From contig NZ_VFPD01000003.1 of the NCBI RefSeq assembly GCF_006716485.1, positions 183,931 to 247,930 on the forward strand: 64,000 nt of DNA, written 5' to 3'. The notes beneath the pieces were generated by a model. The model saw only the letters and a list, made by a program, of their open reading frames with translations, was not told the DNA's origin and searched no databases. Origin of the DNA: Chryseobacterium aquifrigidense (GTDB lineage Bacteria > Bacteroidota > Bacteroidia > Flavobacteriales > Weeksellaceae). The position numbers were made by a program, and so were the translations under genes. The first letter of the stretch is position 1. Every line of letters starts with the position of its first letter. Positions 9,219 through 17,001 of this stretch are shown here, one piece after another.

Positions 9219-9239
9219 AATGCAAAAAGATATATTACT

Positions 9240-10805
9240 ATGACACGCAAAAGTTATACTGCTGTTATCAATTATCTGGATGATAATAAAATACGTATTG
9301 ATAAGGATGAGTTTGAGCTTCAATTGGAAGGACATCCCGATTTTCCAAGCCTTCTGGCATTTTCTGATGCTTTACACTTTTTCAATATTGAAAATTACAG
9401 TTACAGAATTGATAATGATGAAAAAGACATTTTACCTGAAGATTTCCTGGCTTTAGTAAAAGGAGAGCTGGCAGTTGTGAATAATACAGGTGATACAATA
9501 ACAGTCAATGGTTCTTACACAGAAGATTTTTTTTCAGAATGGGAAAATATAATACTTATTGTAGAAAAATCTGAAGATCAAACTTATACAAAATCAAAAC
9601 TTGATTATGCATACCTTAATTGGGGAATTGTAGCGCTGCTATTTCTGTTTCTGTTTCTTTTCGGATATGATGATTCTAATCTGGTTTTGAAACTGATCTT
9701 TGCGGCTACTGGTCTTATCGGATTCATCTTTGCCCGTGAAGCCTACAAAAAAACTCATGGCAAAGGAACATTCATACCGGTTGGCGTATGTAAAAGTAAT
9801 TATTTGAATACGGACTGCGACCTGGTTTTTAATTCGAAAAAATGGAAGATTTTTAACAAAATAGATTTGTCTGAGATTTCACTGCTGTTTTTTACCAGCC
9901 AGATCGTGTGTTTTATTTTATTTGGTCTGATAAAAAATCTTGAACTCTTTTTCGGGATCTATCAATATGGATTATTTGGTTTCATACCCATTGCTTTCTT
10001 GTCATTATTCTATCAGATATTTATTGTTAAAAAGTATTGTCCTGTCTGTATGGTAATCATAGCATCCGTATGTATTCAACTGGTAGCTGCTAATCTTATT
10101 TCCTTTACCAGTAAAGGACTTGACATAAGTGCTGTTCTGTTTCTCATTGGAAGTTTAGGCTCGCTCATCGTTTTGATGAATTTCAGGATAAAAAATCAAA
10201 ATGCACAGAAAGATGAAAATACGCTTAAAAGAAATTTGAAATTCAGGAGAAACTATCAGTTTTTCAAAAATAATTTGTCTTTGCAGAAAAGGTTTACGAA
10301 TAAAGATTTTTCGAGCGCTTTTGTGTTTGGAAATGAAAAAGCAGATCAAACTTTAACCTTTATTACCAATCCTTTTTGTAAACATTGCAAAGAATTTTAT
10401 CCTGTTTTTCTAAAGCTGGTAAAAAAGTATTCTGATGAGCTGAGAATCAATATTTTCTTTGATATAGATCTTAGCAGGGATGATCTGGATAATAGAACGG
10501 TTCATGTAAATCTTACCAATATCTATATCAATAGCGAAAATAAAATAGAATTTCTGGAAGCATTGAGCGGCTGGTATGACGTTCAGGGATATAGTGAAGA
10601 CAAAAGTGGCTGGTATCAAAAGTATTCCAAATATTTTGGAAGTTCAGAGAATGCACTTGCCCTATTAAAAGGACACGAAAAATGGGTAAGCAGCAATGGG
10701 GTGCATTTTACACCCAATATCTTTATCAATGACACAGAATATCCGGTACAGTATGAGAGAGCAGATCTGGAGTTCTTTATCCCGGAATTATTATCTGAAA
10801 ATTAA
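9240..10805 (+). CDS. C39-like / vitamin K epoxide reductase / thioredoxin fusion protein
   Basis: 521 residues from the ATG at 9240; the frame extends upstream over the hairpin at 9191-9218, which I do not count as coding. Residues 1-110 resemble a C39 peptidase-like domain (EGHPDFPSLLAFSDALHFFNI) without a catalytic cysteine. Residues 125-310 are a multi-helix VKOR domain with the redox pair CPVC (Cys267, Cys270) and loop cysteines Cys184 and Cys193. Residues 355-521 form a thioredoxin/DsbA-like domain with CKHC (Cys380, Cys383) and a TPN cis-Pro segment. The architecture implies quinone-coupled disulfide formation at the inner membrane. Its natural substrate is plausibly the adjacent six-Cys peptide. 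The GLPGLI gene follows after 6 nt. Confidence 0.9.
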   Translation: MTRKSYTAVINYLDDNKIRIDKDEFELQLEGHPDFPSLLAFSDALHFFNIENYSYRIDNDEKDILPEDFLALVKGELAVVNNTGDTITVNGSYTEDFFSEWENIILIVEKSEDQTYTKSKLDYAYLNWGIVALLFLFLFLFGYDDSNLVLKLIFAATGLIGFIFAREAYKKTHGKGTFIPVGVCKSNYLNTDCDLVFNSKKWKIFNKIDLSEISLLFFTSQIVCFILFGLIKNLELFFGIYQYGLFGFIPIAFLSLFYQIFIVKKYCPVCMVIIASVCIQLVAANLISFTSKGLDISAVLFLIGSLGSLIVLMNFRIKNQNAQKDENTLKRNLKFRRNYQFFKNNLSLQKRFTNKDFSSAFVFGNEKADQTLTFITNPFCKHCKEFYPVFLKLVKKYSDELRINIFFDIDLSRDDLDNRTVHVNLTNIYINSENKIEFLEALSGWYDVQGYSEDKSGWYQKYSKYFGSSENALALLKGHEKWVSSNGVHFTPNIFINDTEYPVQYERADLEFFIPELLSEN

Positions 10806-10811
10806 ATTATT

Positions 10812-11636
10812 ATGAAAAGCTTATTATTTATATTGCTGGGAACATGTATGATGTTTGCTCAGAACAACAGGTTCATCTATGAGGTGAAATACAAGAAAGA
10901 TTCAGCCTCCAAAGATATTACCAGAGAAAATTATTATCTGGATATCACAAAAGATGATATTGCTTATTATAACAGACTGAATTATATTAGTGATTCATTA
11001 TTTACTGCTACCGGGCAATATGCATTTAAAGGCAACAGGCTGACTTCATTTCTCATCAAAAATAACAATAGCAATACCTATCAGAACTATGAATACATCG
11101 GGGATGTGAATTTTTATAAAATGTCTGAGGAACCAAGGCAACAGTGGACTATTACAGACAGCATAAAAATATCTGATCACCTTTCGCTTCAAAAAGGGAC
11201 CACCAAATTTGGAGGAAGAAACTGGATCGCATGGTTTACTAAAGATATTCCAATGCCCTACGGACCTTATAAGTTTAACGGATTACCGGGATTGATTATG
11301 GAATTGTATGATACAAAAAAGAATTATTATTTTAATGTGATTAAGAGTGAAAAGATTGCGGATGATTATAAGCGAAATTCATTAAATGCCTCTATATCCA
11401 GAGCAATTCCCGTTACTCAGAAAGATTTAAATAAACTAAGGTTGGACCTCTATTCCAATCCCTTTAAATATGTCCTGAATGGAAATCTGACTATGCGCGA
11501 AGGGCAGAAATTGTTGTTGGAGGATGGAACAGTCTTGTCTAAAGAACAGCTGAAGCCAGCAGAAGACAACGAAAGGAAAAAACTACAAGCTTTTAATAAT
11601 CCTATAGAACTGGATAAAGCGGTAAAATATCCTTAA
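10812..11636 (+). CDS. GLPGLI family secreted protein
   Basis: A 274-residue protein with a signal peptide (LLFILLGTCMMFAQ) and the family hallmark GLPGLI at residues 157-162 inside the segment MPYGPYKFNGLPGLIMEL. GLPGLI proteins are Bacteroidota-specific, exported and of unknown function, often encoded near peptide-modification or TonB loci. It follows the VKOR fusion by 6 nt and is almost certainly cotranscribed with it. The operon ends at the strong hairpin at 11651-11683. Cotranscription suggests a role linked to the Cys-rich peptide, but no biochemical activity can be read from the sequence. Confidence 0.9.
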   Translation: MKSLLFILLGTCMMFAQNNRFIYEVKYKKDSASKDITRENYYLDITKDDIAYYNRLNYISDSLFTATGQYAFKGNRLTSFLIKNNNSNTYQNYEYIGDVNFYKMSEEPRQQWTITDSIKISDHLSLQKGTTKFGGRNWIAWFTKDIPMPYGPYKFNGLPGLIMELYDTKKNYYFNVIKSEKIADDYKRNSLNASISRAIPVTQKDLNKLRLDLYSNPFKYVLNGNLTMREGQKLLLEDGTVLSKEQLKPAEDNERKKLQAFNNPIELDKAVKYP

Positions 11637-11650
11637 GAGGTACATCAATA

Positions 11651-11683
11651 AAAAATCCTTTCAGAATTTCTGAAAGGATTTTT
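11651..11683. terminator. Bidirectional terminator between GLPGLI and DPP IV genes
   Basis: A 15-bp perfect stem AAAAATCCTTTCAGA/TCTGAAAGGATTTTT with a 3-nt loop, flanked by A- and T-runs. It serves both convergent genes. Confidence 0.9.
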
Positions 11684-11703
11684 TATGAGATATATATTTG
11701 ATA

Positions 11704-13833
11704 TTATAGATTATTCAGGATGAAATCCGTCATTTTCTGATACAACTGAGGTCTTGTCTGTCCACCATAGATTCCGTGGTTTTTGTCAGGATAAGCCATA
11801 AAATCAAACTGTTTTTTGTTTTGAATCAAAGCTTCAGAGAATTCCATAGAGTTCTGGAAGTGAACGTTATCATCCGCCGTTCCGTGGATTAATAAGAATT
11901 TTCCTTTTAATAGATTCGCATATTCAGTTGGTGAATTTTTATCGTATCCATCAGGGTTTTCCTGAGGTGTTCTCATAAATCTTTCCGTATATACAGAATC
12001 ATAATATCTCCAGTTGGTTACCGGTGCTACAGCAATTCCTACTTTGAAAACATCTGCACCTTTCGTCATGGCTAAACTGGTCATATAACCACCGAAGCTC
12101 CATCCGAACATTCCGATTCTGCTTTTGTCAATATAAGATTGGTTTCCAAACCACTTCGCTGCAGTGATCTGATCTTCGATCTCATATTTTCCTAAATTCA
12201 TATAGGTTACTTTCTTATATTTTGCTCCTTTATAACCTGTTCCACGTCCGTCCACACAAGCAACAATATATCCTTTTTGTACCAGGTGATTAAACCACAT
12301 GGCATTTCCGTTATCCCATGAGTTGGCAACCTGCTGAGACCCCGGCCCGGAATATTGGAACATAAATAAAGGATATTTCTTATTCGGATCAAAGTTTTTA
12401 GGCTTCATGATCCAGGCATTCATCTGATCGCCTACTGCATTGGGAATTGTAATGAATTCTTTTTCAACAAAATTATCAGTCTTTAATTTCTGTAACTGAT
12501 CGTTATTGTTTTGAAGTTCTTTTACTGCTTTTCCATTCCCGTCTTTTAAAACATATGTATAAGGTTTTGCTGCTGTAGAAGATGTTTCAATGAAATAATT
12601 ATAGTTTTTGCTGAAATTGGCAGAGTTGTTTCCTTCTGCATTGGAGATCAGCTGAGTTTTTCCGTTGTCAATATTGACTTTGGAAATCACTTTATTGATG
12701 CTTCCTTTTTCAGTAGTCTGAACGTAGATTTCTTTAGATTTTGGATTAAACCCATAATAATCCGTTACCTCCCAGTTTCCTTTTGTGATCTGCTTTTTAA
12801 GCTTACCATCTTTGTCATACCAATACAGGTGACGGTTTCCATCTCTTTCAGAGGCCCAAAGGAACGAATCATCTTCAAGGAATTCAAGAGTAGGGCTGTC
12901 TGTATCTACCCATTTATCATCTGTTTCTGTAAATAATTTCTGAACGGCTCCTGTTTTGGTATTTACTTTTAAAATATCATAAGCGTTCTGAATCCTCTCA
13001 GAAGTAATTAAAACAATTTCGTCCGGTTTTGCAGTCTGGAATACATTCGGGATGTAATAGTTTTTAAAAGAACCCAGGTTCAGCTGCATTGTCTTCCCGT
13101 TATCAAGACGGTACAGCTGTGCTGAAACTACAGAATTCTTCTCACCTGCCTTTGGATATTTATAACGCATTTCTGTAGGATAAAGCGTTTTTCCATAAAT
13201 GGGAATATAGATTTCCGGAACCTGGCTTTCATCAGACTTCACAAATACAATGGCATCAGAATTTTTTGTCCATTCATATTGTCTTGCGTGCCCGAATTCT
13301 TCTTCATATACCCAGTCTGCCAAACCATTCAGGATTGAATTCTTTTTACCATCCGTAGTAATCTGAGTGATTTTTCCTGAGCTGAGATCCTGATAAAAAA
13401 GATTATTGTCTGAAATAAAAGCCACTTTTGTAGCATCTGGTGAAAATGTAGGCTCCTGAACCGGTTTCCCTTCATTCAGGCTTATTACTTTCCCGGATTT
13501 TAAATCTTTTACATCAAATTTTCCCAGAAAAGAATGCCTGTAAATAGGCTGGCTTCCTACCTGTAAAAGGATTTTAGATTCATCATCAGAAAAAATATAA
13601 CTTTCAAACTTTCCATCTACAAGATTTCCTTCTTTCTGTGAAGTTTTGTAAGAATATTTTGCAATTCCTGAGGGTTCAATAACAAGATAGTTCTCTCCGT
13701 TTTTCATGGAAGAGATTCCTGCAATCCCTTTTCCACGGTAATATCCTGAATATATTTTATCTAAAGTAATTTCCTGTGCCGTTACATTTTGAAATACCAC
13801 AGCTACAGTAAGAGTTAATAGGAGTTTTTTCAT
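11704..13833 (-). CDS. Dipeptidyl peptidase IV, S9 family
   Basis: A 709-residue exported serine peptidase that removes Xaa-Pro or Xaa-Ala dipeptides from N-termini. It shows a signal peptide ending VTAQ, an eight-bladed propeller (about 60-440) carrying the DPP4 double-Glu motif (DWVYEEEFG), and an alpha/beta-hydrolase domain with nucleophile Ser579 in GWSFGGY, the acid in HGTADDNVHF and the catalytic His in DKNHGIYG. The frame is open 7 codons upstream (ATG at 13854), but a TAnnTTTG box at 13852-13859 overlaps that codon, so the start MKKLLLTLT at 13833 is preferred. Released dipeptides are substrates for the POT carriers encoded nearby. Confidence 0.95.
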   Translation of the reverse strand: MKKLLLTLTVAVVFQNVTAQEITLDKIYSGYYRGKGIAGISSMKNGENYLVIEPSGIAKYSYKTSQKEGNLVDGKFESYIFSDDESKILLQVGSQPIYRHSFLGKFDVKDLKSGKVISLNEGKPVQEPTFSPDATKVAFISDNNLFYQDLSSGKITQITTDGKKNSILNGLADWVYEEEFGHARQYEWTKNSDAIVFVKSDESQVPEIYIPIYGKTLYPTEMRYKYPKAGEKNSVVSAQLYRLDNGKTMQLNLGSFKNYYIPNVFQTAKPDEIVLITSERIQNAYDILKVNTKTGAVQKLFTETDDKWVDTDSPTLEFLEDDSFLWASERDGNRHLYWYDKDGKLKKQITKGNWEVTDYYGFNPKSKEIYVQTTEKGSINKVISKVNIDNGKTQLISNAEGNNSANFSKNYNYFIETSSTAAKPYTYVLKDGNGKAVKELQNNNDQLQKLKTDNFVEKEFITIPNAVGDQMNAWIMKPKNFDPNKKYPLFMFQYSGPGSQQVANSWDNGNAMWFNHLVQKGYIVACVDGRGTGYKGAKYKKVTYMNLGKYEIEDQITAAKWFGNQSYIDKSRIGMFGWSFGGYMTSLAMTKGADVFKVGIAVAPVTNWRYYDSVYTERFMRTPQENPDGYDKNSPTEYANLLKGKFLLIHGTADDNVHFQNSMEFSEALIQNKKQFDFMAYPDKNHGIYGGQTRPQLYQKMTDFILNNL

Positions 13834-13851
13834 TTTCAATTTTAATGATTT

Positions 13852-13859
13852 CAAATTTA
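13852..13859 (-). promoter_or_regulatory. -7 promoter element for the DPP IV gene
   Basis: TAAATTTG on the minus strand matches TAnnTTTG. It places the transcription start just upstream of the preferred ATG at 13833. No good -33 match was seen. Confidence 0.45.
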
Positions 13860-13885
13860 ATAATTCTTACTTACATAACCATATA

Positions 13886-13916
13886 AAATAAAAAATCAGG
13901 ACCTGATGTCCTGATT
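13886..13916 (-). terminator. Terminator after the second GG-leader peptide
   Basis: Perfect 9-bp stem AATCAGGAC/GTCCTGATT (13894-13902 with 13908-13916) with a 5-nt loop. On the minus strand a T-run follows. It separates the peptide gene from the DPP IV gene. Confidence 0.8.
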
Positions 13917-13927
13917 CTTTATTTTGA

Positions 13928-14149
13928 TTAAGCTTCGTGCATAGTTCCCGGATTTTCTGTTTCCGGAGGGTAATATCCTTCCGGGGCGCAGAATGGATAG
14001 GTAGCAGTGCAGGGAGAGTCGAATCCTCCTCCAATCCACCAGGTTCTGATTTGACAGGTGACTTCGTCAACACATCTTCTCATTCCGGGTAAAACACCTC
14101 CGTGTATTTCTTTTAATTGAAATCTTGACATTTTTTTTAGATTTTTCAT
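13928..14149 (-). CDS. GG-leader bacteriocin-like peptide precursor (second copy)
   Basis: A 73-residue peptide. Residues 1-18 form the leader MKNLKKMSRFQLKEIHGG, closely matching the leader at 8980 (basic start, SRxQLK, Gly-Gly). The 55-residue core has four cysteines, two tryptophans and a Pro/Gly-rich tail (APEGYYPPETENPG), and is unrelated in sequence to the first peptide's core. It is transcribed alone: a terminator follows directly and no modification gene shares its transcript. The common leader suggests that both use the same export and processing machinery encoded outside the window. Biological activity is unknown. Confidence 0.75.
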   Translation of the reverse strand: MKNLKKMSRFQLKEIHGGVLPGMRRCVDEVTCQIRTWWIGGGFDSPCTATYPFCAPEGYYPPETENPGTMHEA

Positions 14150-14275
14150 GGTAAAAATTTTTTTTAGTTTTCAACACTAAAGTAATAAAAAATAAGTAAT
14201 GAATTTTGGCGAAAAAAAACAATTTGGCAAAAAAATTGAATATATAATAACAGTAAATCAAATCAAGTAATAATT

Positions 14276-14749
14276 ATGGAAACGAATGCATACAACCAGA
14301 AACTCAACCGTTATGTATTAAACGACCAGATTGTTTATACAGGTTTTTCCAGTTTTAATGATGCGGAAGAATGTGCTCATAAAAAAGGAGGGACATTGGT
14401 GGAAGTGGTGTTTAGAGACGGAAATGATAATCCCGAAATTACTAATGAGGCGGGGTTGATAGAGAAAAAAATTCATTACTATGTGTATGCAGGCGATGAG
14501 TACAAATTTATCCATTCCTCAGATCCGGGATTCAGGAAATATGCAGATGAGCTGCAGAAAATAAAAGCCAAACTGCAGCAATCTCCACCGGATGAAAGAT
14601 ATTTAGCCAATTTTGAAATTGAAAATGCGGAAGACCCGATTATTGTAATTAAAAATGATCATTTTGAATCGGTGACATCGAGAGAGCGTTCAAAATATTT
14701 GAAACATGCCTGTGTCTATGAACTAGGGGTATCCCTGCCAAAATCTTAA
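14276..14749 (+). CDS. Hypothetical cytoplasmic protein
   Basis: 157 residues, no signal peptide and no membrane segment. I do not recognise a family. Visible features are an acidic, mixed alpha/beta composition, a GFSSFNDAEECAHKKGGTLVEV segment near the N-terminus resembling a small substrate-binding or regulatory fold, and two cysteines. It lies 10 nt before the DUF6496 gene and shares its terminator, so the two are probably one transcript. Codon choice looks like the neighbours' and the frame is clean, so it is likely a real gene. Confidence 0.7.
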   Translation: METNAYNQKLNRYVLNDQIVYTGFSSFNDAEECAHKKGGTLVEVVFRDGNDNPEITNEAGLIEKKIHYYVYAGDEYKFIHSSDPGFRKYADELQKIKAKLQQSPPDERYLANFEIENAEDPIIVIKNDHFESVTSRERSKYLKHACVYELGVSLPKS

Positions 14750-14759
14750 AAAATCAATC

Positions 14760-14948
14760 ATGAGCAAAACAAAATATTCAGAAAAAGCTCAGGACAAAGT
14801 AGGAAAAGTAATGCACGAATTCAAGGAAGGGAAATTGAAATCTTCTTCCGGAAAGAAAGTGACAAGCAGAAAACAGGCCGTAGCTATCGGTATTTCTGAA
14901 GCGCGGGAAAAAGGTATGAAAGTACCAGTGAAAAAGAAAAATAAGTAA
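14760..14948 (+). CDS. DUF6496-type small basic protein
   Basis: A 62-residue, very lysine-rich protein with the family pattern VGKVMHEFKEGKLKSSSGKKV followed by SRKQAVAIGISEAREKG and a basic tail. Homologues are short, abundant in Bacteroidota and proteobacteria, and have no established role. The charge suggests nucleic-acid binding, possibly chromatin- or stress-related, which is inference. It is followed by a strong terminator. Confidence 0.8.
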   Translation: MSKTKYSEKAQDKVGKVMHEFKEGKLKSSSGKKVTSRKQAVAIGISEAREKGMKVPVKKKNK

Positions 14949-14953
14949 TTCAT

Positions 14954-14990
14954 AATATCCGGAAAGATCAACTTTCCGGATATTTTTTAT
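14954..14990 (+). terminator. Rho-independent terminator after the DUF6496 gene
   Basis: A 13-bp stem AATATCCGGAAAG/CTTTCCGGATATT (14954-14966 with 14972-14984) followed by T-rich sequence. Confidence 0.85.
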
Positions 14991-15379
14991 CTCATATTCT
15001 GTATTTCATAAAAAAGTGAGATGAAAGTAGTACATGGAAAATTAACTGATCTGTTTTTCTAAACTGTAATTTTTTTTATGTCTTGATCTTGTTGTTATTT
15101 ATAAAATGCTGTAAATATGTGTTTTGTATTATTGATGTATGTATGCTGTAGTTAACTTTGCAAGAGTTTGCACTTTTTTGTTGCAAATTCGCATCACATC
15201 CATAACTCATTATCTTATTTCAATACAAACACAAATGATGAAAAAGAATTCTTAATGTTTTGTGGATGTTTAAAGTTTTCTTCTCCAATGTTAATCAATA
15301 AAAACAGCCTTGGAAATTTGCTCTTCTACCACAACATAGATTACGTTTTTGCAAGGTTGATTATTTAAAACTAATTGAT
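14991..15379 (+). promoter_or_regulatory. Sulfatase-operon promoter region with long leader
   Basis: This gene-free stretch contains a good promoter: TTG at 15132-15134, 18 bp spacing, then TAACTTTG at 15153-15160. It predicts a transcription start near 15167 and a leader of about 210 nt. Just at the start lies an inverted repeat TTTGCA/TGCAAA (15167-15172 with 15182-15187). An open frame inside the leader (15168-15368, TTG start) looks accidental. The long leader may hold regulation, but no known riboswitch fold was recognised. Confidence 0.5.
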
Positions 15380-16984
15380 ATGTCCGGAATTTCAACCTTC
15401 AAATCAAAATCAATATCTATTCTTCTGTTGTTGATTTTACCATTTACTATCATTACAGGACAATCGCAAAAAAGATCCAAACCCAATGTAATCTTTATTG
15501 TAGTTGATGATCTGAGACCGGAACTGGGAGTTTACGGTAATTCAACCATTAAAACACCCAATATAGATAAGCTGGCAGGAAGAGGTACAACTTTTACCAG
15601 TGCATATTGCCAGGTGGCTGTTTGTGCTCCTTCCAGAGCAAGTGCATTAACAGGCTTGCGGCCGGATTCTACCAAAGTGTGGGTATTGGGAGAAGAGTTT
15701 CGTAAAATACATCCTGATGTGGTCACAATTCCCCAGCAATTTGAAAAATTTAATTATCATACGGTATCCATCGGAAAGATTTTTCATAACCACATGCCTG
15801 ATTCTATCTCTTTTCGTGAGCCGGACCTCCGTCCTGATGGCTATGCCCTTAAAAATATGGTAGACAGAGATCCCGAATCTTTTTATTTCAGTGGAGAACT
15901 TAAAACTGAGCTTGCTGCCAAAAGATTGGAAAGATTAGCTAAAGATCCTAAAAGATATGGTAACGGCTGGGCATATGGACGTTCTGTAGAAGTGGCCAAC
16001 TGCCCTGATGATTCGCTTTATGACGGAGCTCAGACATCACTTGCCATTCAGACGATCAACCGTGTTAAAAATAAAAAGAAACCGTTCTTTCTGGCATTGG
16101 GGTATTTCAGACCGCATTTACCCTTTGTAGCTCCTAAAAAGTACTGGGATCTTTATGATCCTATGGAAATACCCATGGCGGATAACAATTTTATCCCTTT
16201 CAATGCACCGAGCATGGCAATGTATAATCAAAGAGAGATGACCGCCTGTTACGATCTGGAATACGTAAAGCATCCTGCCTATTTCAGAATGCCTGAAAAG
16301 GAAGCCAGAATGCTCAAACATGGGTATTATGCTTCTGTAAGTTATGTGGATGCCTGTATCGGGCGACTCGTAGATGAGCTTGAAAAACAGAAGTTATTAG
16401 ATAATACCATTATTGTGTTATGGGGAGACCATGGCTGGAAATTAGGTGAGCATAATGCATGGGGTAAACAGACTAATTACTTAAATGATACCCGTGTACC
16501 ACTTATTGTTTATGCACCTGGGATGAAAAATCCAGGAAGTAAAAGCAACGAACTGGTAGAGATGGTGGATCTTTATCCTACCCTCTGTGATCTTGCAGGA
16601 ATAGAAACGCCCTCTTATCTGCAAGGGGTAAGCTTTAAAAAGCTTTTGAATGAAAATAGTGTGGAATGGAAAGGGGCTGTATTCAGCCAGTTCTTACGTC
16701 CAGCCGGAGAAGGAATAGATCTTAATAAAAAAAGCTATATGGGATATTCAATGGTGACCAAAAGTTATCATCTGATAGAGTGGTACTATTGGGATAAAGT
16801 AACCCAAAAACCGGGAGAACTTGTGGCACGTGAACTTTATAATCTTACCTCAGATCCGAAGGAGAATTTCAATATTGCAATGTATCCGGAAAATAAAGAC
16901 ATCCTTGAAAAGCTGTCCGAACAACGTAAAAAAGGATGGAAAGAGGTTAAAAATAAGTTAGTCACAGCTCAATCTACTCAATAA
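15380..16984 (+). CDS. Secreted sulfatase, iduronate-2-sulfatase type
   Basis: A 534-residue formylglycine-dependent sulfatase. A signal peptide (LLLLILPFTIITGQ) is followed by the metal-binding start VVDDLRPELG and the sulfatase signature CAPSRAS with Cys82, the residue converted to formylglycine. Further metal and substrate motifs are GKIFH and WGDHGWKLGEHN. The overall pattern resembles human iduronate-2-sulfatase and choline-sulfatase-like S1 enzymes. It opens an operon with a second sulfatase (17 nt later) and the formylglycine-generating enzyme. Likely role: removing sulfate from sulfated polysaccharides, with the exact substrate unknown. Confidence 0.93.
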   Translation: MSGISTFKSKSISILLLLILPFTIITGQSQKRSKPNVIFIVVDDLRPELGVYGNSTIKTPNIDKLAGRGTTFTSAYCQVAVCAPSRASALTGLRPDSTKVWVLGEEFRKIHPDVVTIPQQFEKFNYHTVSIGKIFHNHMPDSISFREPDLRPDGYALKNMVDRDPESFYFSGELKTELAAKRLERLAKDPKRYGNGWAYGRSVEVANCPDDSLYDGAQTSLAIQTINRVKNKKKPFFLALGYFRPHLPFVAPKKYWDLYDPMEIPMADNNFIPFNAPSMAMYNQREMTACYDLEYVKHPAYFRMPEKEARMLKHGYYASVSYVDACIGRLVDELEKQKLLDNTIIVLWGDHGWKLGEHNAWGKQTNYLNDTRVPLIVYAPGMKNPGSKSNELVEMVDLYPTLCDLAGIETPSYLQGVSFKKLLNENSVEWKGAVFSQFLRPAGEGIDLNKKSYMGYSMVTKSYHLIEWYYWDKVTQKPGELVARELYNLTSDPKENFNIAMYPENKDILEKLSEQRKKGWKEVKNKLVTAQSTQ

Positions 16985-17001
16985 AAAGAAACTTATATTT
17001 C

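Noticed and set aside
9141..9239. Upstream extension of the VKOR fusion overlapping the peptide gene
   Set aside because: It would cross the terminator hairpin and overlaps the peptide's last codons; ATG at 9240 gives the expected start.
15168..15368. 66-codon frame between the promoter and the first sulfatase
   Set aside because: TTG start at the predicted transcription start, atypical composition, no relation to a family; treated as leader.
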